Of a stretch of 20,121 nt of DNA, positions 7,518 to 16,156 are shown one piece after another. A program made the position numbers and the translations under genes. The notes under the pieces were generated by a model that worked only from the letters and a program-made list of their open reading frames with translations, was not told where the DNA came from and made no database searches. The stretch lies in contig LCLH01000007.1 of assembly GCA_001001925.1 (NCBI GenBank), positions 1 to 20,121 of the forward strand, read 5' to 3'. This stretch comes from Candidatus Magasanikbacteria bacterium GW2011_GWC2_45_8 (GTDB lineage: Bacteria > Patescibacteriota > Patescibacteriia > Magasanikbacterales > UBA10146). Numbering within the stretch: position 1 is the first letter of the stretch; every line of letters begins with the position of its first letter.

Positions 7518-8713
7518 TGTCTTATTGGTATAGTTTCATTCTTGGGCGGACACAGAAACTTTCAATCGCAGAACTACAGTACGTCTTGCCCGTTCATACA
7601 TCGTTTTCTGTTATTGAGTCATCGGCTCATTTTTTTGTTATTGAAACGCCTTCGCCGATTGATACAAAAGAGCTCATGCGCATGCTTGGAGGCACTATCA
7701 AAATCGGCGAGGGGTTGCAAGTGCTTCCCCACGCTCAAAATTTGGCGTATGAACTCGCTCAAATAATAGTGAAACGCCTTGCAAAGGAACAAAAAATATA
7801 CTTTGGATTAAGCGTCTACAGCCCTCTTCCGGCGGGCATTAACCCGTTTAAACTGGGGCTTGAAATTAAAACAATACTCAAGGAGACTTTTGAACATTCA
7901 AGCAGACTGGTGAGTTCGCGCGAACCAACTTTATCCAGTGTGGTGATTGCAACCAACAAACTGCTTTCAGACCGCGGTGCCGAACTCCAACTTTTTGTTA
8001 TCAAAAATAAATTGTATGTCGCGCGCACGGACACTGTTCAAGATTTTGCCGACTTTGGCAAACGTGATTTTGAACGCCCCGCGGCAGACCCCAAATCCGG
8101 TATGCTTCCACCAAAAGTGGCGCGTATTATGCTCAATCTTGCACAAGTAAAAGAGGGCGAAACAATTCTGGATCCTTTTTGCGGATCAGGGACAATTCTT
8201 ATGGAAGCGGCGCTCTTGCGCCCCCACAACAAACTTTATGGTAGTGATTTGAGCGCGCGCGCCATTAAAGACACACAAATAAATTTCAACTGGCTCAAAC
8301 ACGAATATTCACTCGTTTCCGAACATCCATCACTCTCTCAAAATCCGATTGAAACGCTTGATGCAAAACTGCCGCATCACTCAATAGACGTGATCATTAC
8401 CGAACCTTTTCTCGGACCGCCACTGCGCGGCACAACAAATAAAACATCACTTGACCGCATTCTCAATGATCTCAATCCTTTGTATGAAAAAATGCTTTTT
8501 GTTTTTTCTACACTTCTTAAACCGCACGGCCGCGTGGTAATGGTGTGGCCTGTGTTTGCCTATCAAAAAAGCTGGCTTGACTTGCCAGCATTCAGCATGA
8601 TAAAAAAATATTTTGACTTTGAACCGCTTTCACCGCATTCTGCCGGTATTCTCTACGCGCGACCGGATCAAAAAGTGGGGCGGTTGATTGTAAAATTTAA
8701 ACCGAAAACCTAA
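7517..8713 (+). CDS. THUMP-domain RNA N2-guanine methyltransferase (Trm11/TrmG10-like)
   Basis: The N-terminal part of this 398-residue protein (about residues 1-170) fits a THUMP/ferredoxin-like RNA-binding region. From about 180 a Rossmann-fold methyltransferase follows: the entry motif R-D-F-E-R-P with P-P-K-V-A-R-I-M-L-N-L-A, the S-adenosylmethionine loop D-P-F-C-G-S-G-T (219-226), the acidic end of strand 2 in Y-G-S-D-L-S (about 241-246), and motif IV at 295-300. This pattern matches enzymes that methylate tRNA guanosine at N2. Motif IV reads T-E-P-F-L-G-P-P instead of the usual D-P-P-Y, so the precise activity is open. The gene is translationally coupled to the small membrane protein upstream (one-base overlap) and is the last gene on this transcript; its 3' end overlaps ychF on the other strand by 17 bases. 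Confidence 0.8.
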   Translation: MSYWYSFILGRTQKLSIAELQYVLPVHTSFSVIESSAHFFVIETPSPIDTKELMRMLGGTIKIGEGLQVLPHAQNLAYELAQIIVKRLAKEQKIYFGLSVYSPLPAGINPFKLGLEIKTILKETFEHSSRLVSSREPTLSSVVIATNKLLSDRGAELQLFVIKNKLYVARTDTVQDFADFGKRDFERPAADPKSGMLPPKVARIMLNLAQVKEGETILDPFCGSGTILMEAALLRPHNKLYGSDLSARAIKDTQINFNWLKHEYSLVSEHPSLSQNPIETLDAKLPHHSIDVIITEPFLGPPLRGTTNKTSLDRILNDLNPLYEKMLFVFSTLLKPHGRVVMVWPVFAYQKSWLDLPAFSMIKKYFDFEPLSPHSAGILYARPDQKVGRLIVKFKPKT

Positions 8714-9776
8714 AATAACACACGTCCCCGTCCTTCATTACGTACTCTTTCCCTTCTAACCTCCATAATCCCTTTTCTTTCACTCCAGCCTCGCCGCCCA
8801 GTTCAACAAATTCTTTCCAATTGCATATTTCCGCGCGTATAAATCCGTGTTCAAAATCCGTATGAATCACCCCTGCCGCTTGTGGCGCTCGGGTGCCTTT
8901 TTTTATAGTCCAGGCGCGGCTTTCTTCCGGACCCGAAGTCAAAAAAGTAATCAAATTCAAAAGCGCATACCCCGCAACAATAAGCCGATCAAGACCCGAC
9001 TGGGACCAACCAAGCTCGTGAAGCAAGGCGCTGGATTCTTCCGGGAGCAAATCAGCCAATTCAGCCTCAAGCTTGGCAGAAATTGCAAGCACAGGGTTCT
9101 TGCCTGCCGCCATAACAACCTCTTCCGGAACGTTTTGATTCTCTTCATCGCAATTAACCACATACAGAAGAGGTTTGCCGGTAAGAAGTTGTAAGTCTTT
9201 AATTAACAAATCTTCTTCTTGGTTTAACCCCAAATCACGCACCGCCACGCCTTTCTTCAATTCATCATGCAACCGTTCAAACAATGTAACCGCAATTTCC
9301 AATTCTTTGCTTGCGCCGGTCTTTTTTTGCCGGCGCACGTTTTCCAGTCGTTTTTCCACCGTGGATAAATCCGCGAGCGCCAATTCAATGTTGATTATTT
9401 CCATATCTTCCACAGGATTCACTCTGTTCAACACATGAGTAATGTTATGGTCGCTAAATACGCGCACCACCTGCACAATCGCCGCAACTTCCCGTATATG
9501 TGATAAAAATTTATTCCCCAACCCCTCGCCTTGCGAAGCGCCGCGCACCAATCCCGCAATATCAACAAACTCAATAACTGTAGGAATTACGCGCGCGCTC
9601 GCGGAAACACGCGCAAGCTCTCCCAACCGCGCATCCGGCACCTCAACAACACCAACATTGGGGTCAATGGTGGCAAAAGGATAATTTGCAATGAGCGCTG
9701 GTTTGCGCGTTAAAGCTTTAAACAAAGTGGACTTTCCTACGTTGGGCAAGCCAACAATACCTATTGGCAAAGACAT
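8697..9776 (-). CDS. ychF: Redox/ribosome-associated ATPase YchF (OLA1 family)
   Basis: YchF is a soluble Obg-related P-loop NTPase that prefers ATP and associates with ribosomes. The 359-residue product has the P-loop G-L-P-N-V-G-K-S (9-16), switch II D-I-A-G-L-V-R-G-A-S-Q-G-E-G-L-G-N-K-F, and the altered specificity motif reading V-V-N-C-D-E-E where GTPases have N-K-x-D; this change is characteristic of YchF. A helical insert follows, and the C terminus is the TGS domain with K-K-G-T-R-A-P-Q-A-A-G-V-I-H-T-D-F and the closing D-G-D-V-C-Y-F-R-F. I place the start at the ATG at 9776 (M-S-L-P-I-G-I-V-G); the frame is open further upstream only because it runs through the tRNA-Ala gene. ychF probably shares the tRNA promoter, since no other is visible in the 59-base gap. 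It overlaps the methyltransferase gene tail to tail. Confidence 0.95.
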   Translation of the reverse strand: MSLPIGIVGLPNVGKSTLFKALTRKPALIANYPFATIDPNVGVVEVPDARLGELARVSASARVIPTVIEFVDIAGLVRGASQGEGLGNKFLSHIREVAAIVQVVRVFSDHNITHVLNRVNPVEDMEIINIELALADLSTVEKRLENVRRQKKTGASKELEIAVTLFERLHDELKKGVAVRDLGLNQEEDLLIKDLQLLTGKPLLYVVNCDEENQNVPEEVVMAAGKNPVLAISAKLEAELADLLPEESSALLHELGWSQSGLDRLIVAGYALLNLITFLTSGPEESRAWTIKKGTRAPQAAGVIHTDFEHGFIRAEICNWKEFVELGGEAGVKEKGLWRLEGKEYVMKDGDVCYFRFSV

Positions 9777-9835
9777 ACAGGATATATTTGACCCTGCACA
9801 GGAACACGCAGGGCAATAAGGTATAAAATTAAATT

Positions 9836-9911
9836 TGGTGGACCCTACCGGATTTGAACCGGTCGCCTCTTCCATGCCATGGAAGCGCTCTACCAAATGA
9901 GCTAAGGGCCC
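9836..9911 (-). tRNA. tRNA-Ala(GGC)
   Basis: The minus strand folds into a complete cloverleaf of 76 bases with an encoded CCA end. The acceptor stem pairs GGGCCCT with AGGGTCC and includes the G3-U70 wobble pair that identifies alanine tRNAs. D stem GCTC/GAGC, anticodon stem CTTCC/GGAAG with loop ATGGCAT (anticodon GGC), T stem ACCGG/CCGGT with loop TTCAAAT. It lies between the fibre-like gene and ychF. Confidence 0.96.
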
Positions 9912-9921
9912 GAACGGCGAA

Positions 9922-9950
9922 ACTATAACACAAACTCGCTACCATGACAA
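9922..9950 (-). promoter_or_regulatory. Promoter of tRNA-Ala(GGC), probably also of ychF
   Basis: On the minus strand TTGTCA (9945-9950) and TATAGT (9922-9927) are separated by exactly 17 bases, a close match to the bacterial housekeeping consensus. The -10 ends 10 bases before the tRNA 5' end, so the primary transcript would have a very short leader. The site occupies the 42-base gap after the stop of the fibre-like gene. Confidence 0.75.
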
Positions 9951-9953
9951 GAA

Positions 9954-12900
9954 TTACGGGGTTGATGAACTTGCGGGAGGACTTGAGCTCAAATTTGCTC
10001 CCGGCAAATCAACCGCCGGCGTTGAGATGGGGCTTGAAATCTGCTGGCCTGGAAGTGCGGGAGTTGAAGATGACATAGTTGATTCAGGCGCAGGAGCATC
10101 TGCCGAAGTATTTGCTACAGGTGCCTGAACCGCTTGATTTTCATACCCCTTGCGCCGCGCTATAGCTGTCCAATCAAACGGCGCGTTTCCTGTGCCATTT
10201 TTCATTTCTCTCACCGTAAATCCTTTTATTGATTTTTCACTCACATAAATTCCACCTTCGCTTTCGCCGGTTAATGTAATACTGACTTTGAGCGGCACCT
10301 TATCAGATAAAATATCCTGTGTATCTTGATCAAATTCTATGTGCGTACTGCCGTTTTGCAGTTGTCCGGAACCGGACAACACAATCTCCGCGTCCGGCGA
10401 CTGTTGATTATACACTGTCTTTGAACCTTGAGAAGTTTTAATAATGTTTGTCATTACACCATTTTCATCAATCTTCCATTTGTCCCCCACACCAACAATC
10501 GCTTTTACATTAATAATGCTTTGACCAACCAAATTCAAATCAACAGGGCCGGAGAGCTTGCCTTCCTTATCCACACTTGCTTGCAAAGTTACGGCCCCTG
10601 CCTGACTACCTGCCACATATCCTTTATTAATCAAAACCTTAATTTTACCTTCACCGCTTTCAAGCGTCTCAAGCGCCATACCAACCAAACCCGCTGGCAG
10701 GCCACTTGCAGGATCATAACGCATCGCATACCCGGATTTTGAAGAAGCAACCAAGTAATCCCCTACTTTTATTGGGCCATTTTCTGTAGTAACTTTTGTG
10801 CGCACAAGTCCTGCCATGGCAAGCGCCGCACGACCATCCCCGCCAGCGCCAATTACAAACGCGCCTGTATCGGAAATCACACCTGCTATTTCTTTTGCAT
10901 ACGCGGTATCTGATTTTCTAAACTTATTCAGACTCGCAGCATCAACAATCACTACATCCCCGGGTTCAGCTTTTTGACCATCAGAAAGATCAACAAACTC
11001 CGCAAAGTCACCAATACCATATTCGGAAGAATTTGCTACAAAACTTGCTTTAGCATATACATTGCCTCCTCCTGTAACAATCACCTTATTGGTTCCTCCT
11101 GCCTGAAAAATGGCAATAGTTTGGTTCAAAGGTGTACCAGCAGTAGTAGAAGAAATATCACTCCCATTGAATACAAAAGCAGTCTTAGCGTTTGCGTCAT
11201 GATTGTACGCGGTAAATGTATTGGTCGCCGCCGTTGAAGTAAAATTAATTCCCACTAACGGCGAAGATGTTGTTGCGTCACCAATCATACGCAAGCGGCC
11301 GAGCACAGTCAAATCGCCATCGAATTGCGAGCTACCTGTGTTTCGTATGTTCAACGTACCGGATGTAAATAATCCACCGCCCGTATCCAATAAAAAATTT
11401 CCGTTCCCGAGTGCGATACTGCCGGAAGTAGAAAGATTCCCTGCATTACCAACATAAAACACACCCGTGCCAAGCTTTGCTGTGATTGCATTTACTCCAA
11501 TAGTCAAACTATTATATGCCAAACTGGAAAATCCAGATCCCCCACCCGAAATTGCTCCGCCAACAGACAACGCACTACCGGTAAATGTTGACGAAGAATC
11601 TCCTGACCCAATAAAAAGAGTGCCTGAAGAATACACATTTCCAAAAGCATTCCCAAACGCCCCAAGTGTTGGCGTGCCATTGGTGCCAGCAAGTATGTTA
11701 CCGCCAACAAGCAGTGTTGACGAAGCATTCAAAGCTCCTGCCACTTGCAATCCTGCTCCTATGGAAGACGAGGCATTGGAGATGAAGCCTCCAAGAAAAG
11801 TCGATAGGTTGGTTGCTTGGAGAGTACCAGAAGCTGAAACATTGCCGGAAGAATCAACATAAAATTTCCCAAGATTATATCCACTGCCTGCACTTAAAAT
11901 GAGACTTGTTGATCGCAAGTACGCGGTATCAGAAATACTGCCTATTGATAATAACCCTCCGGCAAATGTGGATGAGCTAAATCCTCCTGTACCCACAAAA
12001 ATGGTGCCTGAAGCATACGCACTTGCAAAGGCGTTGCCATATGCTCCAAGGTTGGAGCTGTTGTTGTTTGCAAGGATGTTTCCTGAAAGTGTGATTGAAA
12101 ATCCTGCTCCTATGGAAGACGAGGCGTTGGAGATGAAACCGCCCAATGCATATATGATCCCTGTTGAGGTAGTATTCCCAAATGTTTGAATAGAGCTTGA
12201 CGCACTCAAACTGCCTGTAGCCCCATCAACATAAAACTTACCCTGATTATAACTTGTTGCTTGTCCCACAATTAAAGAAGCGCTTTGCATGGTAGATGTT
12301 ACTGATCCGCTCCCCACAGATAAATACCCGCTTGAATCAAAAAAACCAAGAGCCCTCCCGCTGTTATTCTGTAATTCAAGCATATTTCCGCTCTGCGAAC
12401 TGTTCCCGCGAATTACCAATAATTTATCCGCCGCGGTGGTGCTATCAAGAAACGCCTTATATCCGGACGGTATGGTCGTTGTCCCCACTCCAAACTGCCC
12501 CGCGGTAGAGGTTGCAATATACACGCTATTGGTAATTTTCAAATTACCGCTTGAGTCGGTCGCTGGAATATACGAACCTGTGCCACCAATTGTTGAGGTA
12601 GTTACTCCTCCCAAATAATCAGCCTCAAAAGCGTACGTTGCGGCAGTCAAACGCTTTCGCGGCGTCATCTCGCTATCACAACTGGAATTCATACCTGTAC
12701 ACACTGTAATACCAAGATACAAAGATGAGGTAGTAAACATTGATGATGATAGACTGTTCAAATCCGCGCTGGTATCTCCCAAGTTAATAGAAAATATGCC
12801 GTTAGTAACCGTTATGGGTGTAGACGTCGCGGCACTGCATGTGCCACTTGTGGTACTTGACGCGGTATACACACACGTACCTCCTGATGAAGCGTTATAA

Positions 12901-13109
12901 ATAGTCACTTTAAAATAGTAGGTTCCATTTGTTACCGAATTTCCCGAAGCATTAGTCAATTTCCCTTGATAGGTAATCTGTGGATTAAAAGCATTTGCCG
13001 CTGAAGGCGCAAAAAATGCCACAATAAAAAACACAAAAAGAAAACCAACCGTCTTTCTCCAACGGTTTTCAAAAAAATACAAAATTTTTCGCCCAAAGCT
13101 CTGGTTCAT
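9954..13109 (-). CDS. Large secreted fibre-like surface protein with Peptidase_G2-like C-terminal region
   Basis: This 1051-residue protein is probably exported: basic N terminus, hydrophobic segment about 21-34, likely cleavage after A-N-A near residue 40. Residues 41-168 form a compact domain beginning N-P-Q-I-T-Y-Q-G-K-L and containing four to five Cys. About 170-690 is Gly/Ser/Thr-rich and repetitive, with recurring units such as G-G-F-I-S-N-A-S-S-S-I-G-A-G and F-Y-V-(D/G)-x-x-G, as in beta-rich fibre proteins. About 696-832 (G-D-F-A-E-F, D-G-Q, G-D-V-V, then G-P-I-K-V-G-D-Y-L) resembles the Peptidase_G2 type autoprocessing module of phage appendage proteins. Another beta domain reads to F-D-W-T-A-I-A-R-R-K-G-Y-E, and the last 55 residues are Pro/Ser/Ala/Thr-rich. 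I choose the ATG at 13109, six codons after the first ATG, because AAGGAG lies 7 bases upstream of it. Function is inferred as adhesin or fibre; no enzyme motif is certain. Confidence 0.8.
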   Translation of the reverse strand: MNQSFGRKILYFFENRWRKTVGFLFVFFIVAFFAPSAANAFNPQITYQGKLTNASGNSVTNGTYYFKVTIYNASSGGTCVYTASSTTSGTCSAATSTPITVTNGIFSINLGDTSADLNSLSSSMFTTSSLYLGITVCTGMNSSCDSEMTPRKRLTAATYAFEADYLGGVTTSTIGGTGSYIPATDSSGNLKITNSVYIATSTAGQFGVGTTTIPSGYKAFLDSTTAADKLLVIRGNSSQSGNMLELQNNSGRALGFFDSSGYLSVGSGSVTSTMQSASLIVGQATSYNQGKFYVDGATGSLSASSSIQTFGNTTSTGIIYALGGFISNASSSIGAGFSITLSGNILANNNSSNLGAYGNAFASAYASGTIFVGTGGFSSSTFAGGLLSIGSISDTAYLRSTSLILSAGSGYNLGKFYVDSSGNVSASGTLQATNLSTFLGGFISNASSSIGAGLQVAGALNASSTLLVGGNILAGTNGTPTLGAFGNAFGNVYSSGTLFIGSGDSSSTFTGSALSVGGAISGGGSGFSSLAYNSLTIGVNAITAKLGTGVFYVGNAGNLSTSGSIALGNGNFLLDTGGGLFTSGTLNIRNTGSSQFDGDLTVLGRLRMIGDATTSSPLVGINFTSTAATNTFTAYNHDANAKTAFVFNGSDISSTTAGTPLNQTIAIFQAGGTNKVIVTGGGNVYAKASFVANSSEYGIGDFAEFVDLSDGQKAEPGDVVIVDAASLNKFRKSDTAYAKEIAGVISDTGAFVIGAGGDGRAALAMAGLVRTKVTTENGPIKVGDYLVASSKSGYAMRYDPASGLPAGLVGMALETLESGEGKIKVLINKGYVAGSQAGAVTLQASVDKEGKLSGPVDLNLVGQSIINVKAIVGVGDKWKIDENGVMTNIIKTSQGSKTVYNQQSPDAEIVLSGSGQLQNGSTHIEFDQDTQDILSDKVPLKVSITLTGESEGGIYVSEKSIKGFTVREMKNGTGNAPFDWTAIARRKGYENQAVQAPVANTSADAPAPESTMSSSTPALPGQQISSPISTPAVDLPGANLSSSPPASSSTP
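11749..11792 (-). repeat. Internal direct repeat, copy 1, in the fibre-like gene
   Basis: A 44-base stretch matches 12100-12143 at 41 positions. It encodes G-G-F-I-S-N-A-S-S-S-I-G-A-G. The three differences are all silent third-position changes, so the peptide has been kept while the DNA drifted slightly. Confidence 0.85.
12100..12143 (-). repeat. Internal direct repeat, copy 2, in the fibre-like gene
   Basis: This is the partner of 11749-11792, same strand and same reading frame, 351 bases apart (117 codons). It is part of a larger degenerate unit that also contains F-Y-V-D-x-x-G and L-G-A-(Y/F)-G-N-A-F blocks in each copy. Confidence 0.85.
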
Positions 13110-13116
13110 TCTTTTT

Positions 13117-13134
13117 CTCCTTAACATTATATCA
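13117..13134 (-). promoter_or_regulatory. Extended -10 promoter and Shine-Dalgarno of the fibre-like gene
   Basis: On the minus strand TGATATAAT (13126-13134) is an extended -10 element with a perfect TATAAT; no good -35 is visible. AAGGAG (13117-13122) follows and lies 7 bases before the ATG at 13109. The alternative ATG at 13127 overlaps the -10 box, another reason to reject it. A start of transcription at the usual distance would fall inside the AAGGAG, so the promoter is less certain than the ribosome binding site, which is rare in this window. Confidence 0.5.
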
Positions 13135-13165
13135 CAAACTTAAAATTTTATCCCTGTGAACAACT

Positions 13166-16156
13166 CTATTCCTCATTTTTTGCATTTATTTCTTCTTGTA
13201 TATGTTGTTTTTCCAATTCAACATCAAACCCAACAACAGAAACAGGCTCCATGGTCTTTGTCAAATCAATCGTATTGCTTGTCTGTTTTTCATATCCAGG
13301 ACGTTCAAATACCACATAATATTCATTTTTCCCAACCAAAAATGCATATTTCCCTGTCTTATCAGTAACTTGTGTTTCAAGCAATTTATTAAACTTCTTA
13401 TCAAAAATACGGGCAATGGTATTGGCAAGAGGTATTTTTTGCGTATGTTCATACACAATACCCCAGCTTTTTGGCTTTCGTGGAATTGCCAGACGACGAA
13501 ATAAGAAATAAAACGCGATTTGCAACGCTGTTATCCCCATCGTCACCAACGACGGCTTAATAATTAAAAACCCACCTGTCAAAATAAGGCTCAAAATGCT
13601 CATTCCATGCTGAAAACGCCTCCAAAACAACTGCCGTAAAATTTTGCCCGCTGGCTTTTCAACACCAACAGGATCCAAAGGTATGTTTGCGGTAACTAAA
13701 GCGCCTCCCAGAGAGACAGCAATAGGTTCACCATGATATAAATCAATAAATTGGTTATCTTCACGCAATCCGGCCAAAAATTTGCTCGGAAAACTAAAAT
13801 TCCCGTGATTCACTTGGATTTTATAAGCACCTTGTTTAACAAAAAAAGCGTAACGCCCTTCTGAATCGGTAACTCGGGATTGCACAATACGCCCGCTTGC
13901 AGAGTCAATCAAACGTACTGTTGCCAAAGCAAGTGGTACTTTTGTCAAAGAATTGTACACCAAACCCCACCCCTTACGCCGCCGGCGTGAAAAAATCAAT
14001 AACGGTTGTGTAAATAAGAAACGTAGATAAGGAATAAGCTGTCCCAAACCAACAGCAGTACCCACATTTACCGCCGCGGCTCCAGCTACAGCCGGTGCCG
14101 CAAACAGTTCTGTAGTTTTTTGAACTTCCGGATTTTGAGCAAATTGTTGCACCTCTTGATTGATTATTTTACTTATGTATGTTGTTTGTTTACCCAAATT
14201 TTTTGCAACGTTTTTTATGTTTTCTTGCAACGGCGCCCCTGCTTTTATTGCCTCAGAGAGAGACGGTGGAATTTCTAAAAGCCGAACACTATTGTTTAAA
14301 ATGGCTCCATCTGCAATCGTGGCTTTATTAGATTCAAAAACCCTAAACCCTGTTTTTTCAATTCTATAAAAATATGTCCCTGCCGGAACTACCCAACCAT
14401 AGGTACCATTTTCACCTGAATTTTGCGGATTTTGTTGATTATATACCCCGCTCGCCCACTTTTCCCAAATACTATTCGCATTAAGTTTAAAAAGTGCGGC
14501 ATCCACCAATGCGATAGATTCATTCCCCCTTGTCCCCTCCTTGTAGATCAGTCCTTGAGGTTCAACAACAATTCCAAATGACAACAAATCAACTGTTGTG
14601 TTTGTTTGAAAAAGCTTCACCACACCTTCTTGTTTTTGCTTATCTTCCGGCATTCTAACGGTGGCGCGCCACGTAGCGGTTCTTTCATCTTTCTTCATGA
14701 CATAACTATCTCCATTAAACTGAAAAATAATTTGTTGAAATGATATATTCTTTAAGACACTCTCTCCAATTGCCAATGTAAAATTCTGTCCAGCCATTAT
14801 ATGCACAACGCCTTTTTGGTCCGGAGAAACCAAAATACTTTCTCCTGCTGTTAAAAAAGTTATGGAAGTTAAAGAAAGCTGTGATAATATTTCGTCGCTT
14901 ATTAAATTTTGATTTGAAGCTGATCCTCCGCCTGAAATTCCACCGGAAGAATTTGCTGTTTCAGAGCCTCCTGTGATAGCTTGACCTGTTGCGGCGGCCG
15001 TCTGTTGTTGTGAACCTTCCACGATAGGTGTTGCTGTTGTCCCACTACCGGACGGAATCGCGGAAACAGTAACTCCTGAAGCATAGTTTCCAGACAAATC
15101 ATAAGCAAAAACAGTGTAATAATAAGTGGTGCCATTCTGTAATCCGCCATCTAACACGGAAAAACCGCTCCCATTATAAACCATTTGTCCTTCATTTGGA
15201 CTTTGCGGCGCCGCAAAAAACGCGCGTTGAACTTTTACTCCTGCAAAATCATTATCACCGGGATTCTTCCATGTCAACGTAACTTTTCCATCTCCGGCAG
15301 ATGTGTTAAATTGGCTTGCGTTGGTAGGAGGAGTCGCGTCTTTTGTGGTTACGAATGGTGTGATCTCCCCACTCCCTGTGTTCCCTGACGCATCAGTTGA
15401 GTGAATAAGAAAGTAATATTTTTTATTCGCAATTAATCCGGACAATGTTTTGGAATGGTCGGTAACAAGAGGTTCGTTGGATATAATTGTCCCCAAACCA
15501 GTCGTAGAACCATAGGCCACCTGCGAATCCGAGTTCTCATCTGTCGTCCAATCTATGATTACCGTATGAGCGGAAATCCCAACCTTTACGTTTGAGATTA
15601 CAGGTGGTGTTGTATCAGCCCCCAAAGTTTCCGCCGAGGGACTGTTAGAAATTCCACCTTGATTTCCAGCTTCGTCTGTGGTGCGCACCGCAAAATAATA
15701 AGTAGTTTGCGAATTTAACCCCGCCACCACCACACTTTGTGTTGTACCCGCAATTGCAGGTGTGGGCACTCCACTCGCGCTTGTAGCGCTACTCCACGCG
15801 CTTTCCGACGAGATTGCGCTCAAAGCATATCGTACACTATAACTTGTCGCGGTTCCTGTATTGCCATCATCGCCTGGTGCCGCCCATTCCAAAGTTACAG
15901 AATTTGATGTTGCGTTTTTTGCGCTCGCATTTGCAATTGCCGCCGGAGAGGTGGTGTCTTTTGGAGGTATTGGAGTATCTGGTTGCAAAGGAACACTACT
16001 TCCTCCGCTTATGCCACTGCTGGGCACGGAAGCCCCAACAGAGGTAGTGTTGCTTCCTGTTGAAGTAATTGCGTACGCAAAATAGGGTAACAAAAGAATT
16101 ACCCCAATTAAGACAAACAAAAAATGATATCTTTTTTTATTTTGAAAAATTCTCAT
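13166..16156 (-). CDS. Multidomain surface membrane protein: three Fn3 domains, Cna-B-like domain, two carboxypeptidase-regulatory-like domains
   Basis: The 996-residue product has a signal sequence (1-29), a Ser/Gly/Pro linker, then three fibronectin type III domains: about 68-178, 180-273 and 275-370, each with the closing (T/K)-x-Y-Y-F/Y-x-V/I pattern and A/S-G-N loops. After a low-complexity linker comes a beta-rich region (about 418-530) and a Cna-B/carboxypeptidase-regulatory-like domain (about 530-630) with Y-G-W-V-V-P-A-G-T-Y-F-Y. Hydrophobic residues near 685-722 lead to R-R-R-R-K. Then follow one regulatory-like domain (about 729-828), two membrane helices (about 851-887) and a second such domain (about 897-985). 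The two share W-G-(L/I)-V-Y, V-T-D-x-x-G-(R/K)-Y-A-F and a P-L-A block, so they are an internal duplication. The start codon overlaps the upstream stop as ATGA. A role in cell-surface binding is inferred from architecture. Confidence 0.8.
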   Translation of the reverse strand: MRIFQNKKRYHFLFVLIGVILLLPYFAYAITSTGSNTTSVGASVPSSGISGGSSVPLQPDTPIPPKDTTSPAAIANASAKNATSNSVTLEWAAPGDDGNTGTATSYSVRYALSAISSESAWSSATSASGVPTPAIAGTTQSVVVAGLNSQTTYYFAVRTTDEAGNQGGISNSPSAETLGADTTPPVISNVKVGISAHTVIIDWTTDENSDSQVAYGSTTGLGTIISNEPLVTDHSKTLSGLIANKKYYFLIHSTDASGNTGSGEITPFVTTKDATPPTNASQFNTSAGDGKVTLTWKNPGDNDFAGVKVQRAFFAAPQSPNEGQMVYNGSGFSVLDGGLQNGTTYYYTVFAYDLSGNYASGVTVSAIPSGSGTTATPIVEGSQQQTAAATGQAITGGSETANSSGGISGGGSASNQNLISDEILSQLSLTSITFLTAGESILVSPDQKGVVHIMAGQNFTLAIGESVLKNISFQQIIFQFNGDSYVMKKDERTATWRATVRMPEDKQKQEGVVKLFQTNTTVDLLSFGIVVEPQGLIYKEGTRGNESIALVDAALFKLNANSIWEKWASGVYNQQNPQNSGENGTYGWVVPAGTYFYRIEKTGFRVFESNKATIADGAILNNSVRLLEIPPSLSEAIKAGAPLQENIKNVAKNLGKQTTYISKIINQEVQQFAQNPEVQKTTELFAAPAVAGAAAVNVGTAVGLGQLIPYLRFLFTQPLLIFSRRRRKGWGLVYNSLTKVPLALATVRLIDSASGRIVQSRVTDSEGRYAFFVKQGAYKIQVNHGNFSFPSKFLAGLREDNQFIDLYHGEPIAVSLGGALVTANIPLDPVGVEKPAGKILRQLFWRRFQHGMSILSLILTGGFLIIKPSLVTMGITALQIAFYFLFRRLAIPRKPKSWGIVYEHTQKIPLANTIARIFDKKFNKLLETQVTDKTGKYAFLVGKNEYYVVFERPGYEKQTSNTIDLTKTMEPVSVVGFDVELEKQHIQEEINAKNEE

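Noticed and set aside
9777..9896. N-terminal extension of ychF starting M-V-E-R-F-H-G-M-E-E
   Set aside because: The extension is a translation of the tRNA-Ala(GGC) gene and the spacer; the conserved protein begins at M-S-L-P-I-G-I-V-G (9776).
11203..12618. Several plus-strand frames opposite the fibre-like gene
   Set aside because: They arise from the Gly/Ser/Thr-rich codons on the minus strand; they have Pro/Val/Glu-rich shadow composition and no ribosome binding sites.
13110..13127. Upstream ATG for the fibre-like protein (six extra codons)
   Set aside because: Those codons contain the AAGGAG ribosome binding site, and the ATG overlaps a TATAAT box; the ATG at 13109 is better placed.
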